Source: Rodentibacter caecimuris (lineage in GTDB: Bacteria > Pseudomonadota > Gammaproteobacteria > Enterobacterales > Pasteurellaceae). Taken from it: DNA of 64,000 nucleotides. Position 1 is the stretch's first letter; each line of letters starts with the position of its first letter. The stretch is from NCBI RefSeq assembly GCF_001019715.1, contig NZ_BBXJ01000001.1, positions 2,232,001-2,296,000 of the forward strand, given 5' to 3'. The notes under the pieces were generated by a model. That model ran no database searches and had not been told where the DNA came from. It saw only the letters and a list, made by a program, of their open reading frames with translations. Below are positions 62,353-64,000 of this stretch, piece after piece. The translations under genes and the position numbers were made by a program.

Positions 62353-62366
62353 AAAGTTTACGACTT

Positions 62367-63488
62367 TTAATCATTATTACCATTTATAACCAATATCGTA
62401 CTCAAATAAAGACTCAACATATCATCTATCTTATTGAAAGATAAGCCAGTTAATTGTTCAATTTTAGCAAGCCGATAACGCAGGGTATTGGGGTGAATAA
62501 ATAGTTTTTCGGCTGTGAGATGAAGATCGCAATTTGCCAAAAAATATTGTTGCAACGTTTTATAAAGCGTGGCGTTTTCCCCTGCAAATAAAGGGACAAC
62601 CGGCTTTAACAATTCCTGACCTTGCCAAGAAGAGGATAAACCGGTCAACAATACCGGCAAACGATATTCCTCAAAGCGATAAATATTTTTTCTCGGATGA
62701 TGTTTCATACCGTAAGCCAATGTACTTTGGGCGCTTTGAAAAGAAAGGGGAAGTTGTTCGGATAAGGGCACATTCAAACTTGCACCGACTGCAATTTTAT
62801 AATTATGTTTTGTGTAATCTGTCGGAAGTAACGCTTTTATTTGCTGAGAAAGTGCGGTTGAAATCGACAGTGTTTTTAACACGACAATTTGATCGAGCGA
62901 TAAAATCGCCACATCCTGCGTAAATTCAGGTTGATCTAAATAATTGATCAAATGCTGTAAGGAATCAGGATTCGGGGATAACAATTTAATCAAAATCACC
63001 ACTCGAGATTTGGTTAAATCAAAAGCAAAAAATTTGGCTTGTCGCTCGGTTTCTTGCCAATTCAAATCACCACGCAATAACTGCAAAATAAATTCTTCTT
63101 TGTAACGGCGGTGCCAACTTTCTTGCTCCAATAATGCGTGTTGCTCTACAATCAATTCCGCGGTCATTTTCACCAATTCCGCATATTGTTTCACCTGCGT
63201 AGGCTCACCGGAAATCCCAACCACCCCTATCGCTTTTCCTAAATAATGAATGGGGAGATTAATCCCCGGCCGGGCTTCAAAATTCCATTTTTGGGCTAAG
63301 AGTTGATCCACTTCCACTACCCTATTTTCCCGTAACGCCAATACCGCTCCGGTATGTCGTTGCGATAAACGTTCAGGATTTCCGGAGGCAATAATCACGC
63401 CGTCATCATTCATCACGTTCACGGAATAATGAATAATTTGCATCGCACGTTTAACGATTTTTTGTGCAATAGTTGTATCAAGTTGCAT
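62367..63488 (-). CDS. cdaR: CdaR-type sugar-diacid regulator
   Basis: CdaR senses sugar diacids (glucarate, galactarate, glycerate) and activates their catabolic genes. The 373-residue protein starts MQLDTTIAQKIVKRAMQIIHYSVNVMNDDGVIIASGNPERL, the putative diacid-recognition domain, with INLPIHYLGKAIGVVGISGEPTQV, and ends with the PucR-type HTH CDLHLTAEKLFIHPNTLRYRLAKIEQLTGLSFNKIDDMLSLYLS. It is the likely activator of the gntP-glycerate kinase genes, which lie beyond the inserted MFS gene. Confidence 0.93.
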   Translation of the reverse strand: MQLDTTIAQKIVKRAMQIIHYSVNVMNDDGVIIASGNPERLSQRHTGAVLALRENRVVEVDQLLAQKWNFEARPGINLPIHYLGKAIGVVGISGEPTQVKQYAELVKMTAELIVEQHALLEQESWHRRYKEEFILQLLRGDLNWQETERQAKFFAFDLTKSRVVILIKLLSPNPDSLQHLINYLDQPEFTQDVAILSLDQIVVLKTLSISTALSQQIKALLPTDYTKHNYKIAVGASLNVPLSEQLPLSFQSAQSTLAYGMKHHPRKNIYRFEEYRLPVLLTGLSSSWQGQELLKPVVPLFAGENATLYKTLQQYFLANCDLHLTAEKLFIHPNTLRYRLAKIEQLTGLSFNKIDDMLSLYLSTILVINGNND

Positions 63489-63575
63489 ATTGGTTTTTTT
63501 ATAGAAAAAGATGAATACACGGTATAACCAACTAAGTTATTCGTCAATGAACTTTGGTGTTAATACTCATACAAA

Positions 63576-64000
63576 CTAAATCAGGCAGAGGAAGTTATAA
63601 TGTAACCCCGTTTCTTGGTCAAGGTATTGGTTCTGTAAGCGGAACGGTTGGTGGCCTTGATTTTGTTGGGCGAGGTGGCGGTCATAGTGTAAGCCGCACC
63701 ACGCATCATAACGTCCACGCCAGATGAGTTTACCTTGGCTGTCCGTCATCTCCCTTGGTATGCCGATTTGGTCGCAGTGGAAGTAGTTTATCTCATGCTC
63801 AAGGCGGTGAGGGTTTTCCTCTCGTTCCATCTTCCGTCCAATACATTGCGCCAGCGGTTCGTAGCTGTCCGGGTGGCGATAGATGTAGGTAAAAGTGCGG
63901 TCAGTTTTTGCTGTGTTTTGGACGTTTTGCGCTTGCGCTTTATGGATTTCCTGCACTAAGTGACTACCGTCCCAAACGAACACGGTGTGGATTTCCAGTT
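63576..64000 (-). CDS. Rhs-family C-terminal fragment (runs off the window)
   Basis: The frame is open to the window edge, and what shows here is the end of a larger Rhs protein. It reads LEIHTVFVWDGSHLVQEIHKAQ and YIYRHPDSYEPLAQCIGRKMEREENPHRLEHEINYFHCDQIGIPREMTDSQGKLIWRGRYDAWC, the Rhs core repeat, then GLHYNFLCLI and a stop. Intact Rhs cores go on HYNLFRYYDPDVGRF...DPIG before a toxin tip; here that is lost. So the core is truncated just before the toxin boundary, probably by mutation. Rhs proteins normally deliver toxins through type VI secretion or similar. No immunity gene is seen downstream. Confidence 0.8.
   Translation of the reverse strand, partial: LEIHTVFVWDGSHLVQEIHKAQAQNVQNTAKTDRTFTYIYRHPDSYEPLAQCIGRKMEREENPHRLEHEINYFHCDQIGIPREMTDSQGKLIWRGRYDAWCGLHYDRHLAQQNQGHQPFRLQNQYLDQETGLHYNFLCLI

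Overview
This window is a chromosomal segment of a gammaproteobacterium of the family Pasteurellaceae, on the Haemophilus/Aggregatibacter side. The clearest sign is the 9-mer AAGTGCGGT and its complement, the Hin-type DNA uptake signal. I count roughly 45 to 50 copies by eye, many arranged as head-to-head pairs that double as transcription terminators. Gene content agrees: a complete Na+-NQR operon, a short SecM with a C-terminal IRAGP arrest motif, and a pgk-fba-rna-ferredoxin block. I cannot fix the species from sequence alone.

Layout. 1-8.0 kb (minus strand): the 5' end of mnmA, a tautomerase, nqrM, apbE and nqrF-E-D-C-B-A. 8.2-12.7 kb: bolA, a YajG-type lipoprotein, corA behind a structured leader, yggT and yggU, then an AT-rich DUF4062 gene that looks inserted. 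12.9-17.5 kb: leuS-lptE-holA, with mutT convergent. 17.6-23.6 kb: secM-secA (minus), a DciA-like gene (plus), then aroK-aroB-dam (minus). 23.9-31.3 kb: an LPS pair (GT9 glycosyltransferase and O-antigen ligase), pgk-fbaA, a T2 ribonuclease, a ferredoxin with a tiny DUF1232 membrane protein, a YfcZ-type protein and trpS. 31.4-44.5 kb: hflD-purB, a degenerate GDPD-fold protein, eno, a NUDIX-DUF2251-yigB-ygiB-ygiC run, an EamA transporter, murQ, a cytochrome b562-like protein, a class II amidotransferase and gor.

44.5-53.1 kb is an accessory region: a XRE-type regulator, decayed sequence with a frameshifted lipoprotein and 13-bp tandem repeats, and a 2326-residue YadA-like trimeric autotransporter adhesin. 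It has no exact uptake signal that I can see. 53.2-64 kb: yhhQ behind a preQ1-I-type riboswitch, rdgC, proC, a HcaT-like MFS gene, xerD, then glycerate kinase-gntP and their CdaR-type regulator, split by an AT-rich MFS gene and a decayed copy of the regulator's 3' end. Last comes a truncated Rhs C-terminal piece running off the window. Two inverted copies of a ~150-bp MITE-like element lie at about 54.1 and 58.2 kb.

How the genes work together. NQR with its maturation factors ApbE and NqrM makes the respiratory sodium pump. SecM, an arrest peptide, should tune SecA translation. LeuS/LptE/HolA, AroK/AroB/Dam and Pgk/FbaA are housekeeping clusters in ancestral order. Glycerate kinase, GntP permease and CdaR form a sugar-acid utilisation unit. 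The most interesting material is the corA leader RNA, the short SecM with its hairpins, the DUF4062 insertion, the sequon-rich modular adhesin and its flanks, the MITE pair, and the duplicated cdaR tail around the inserted MFS gene. No rRNA, tRNA or CRISPR array was seen.
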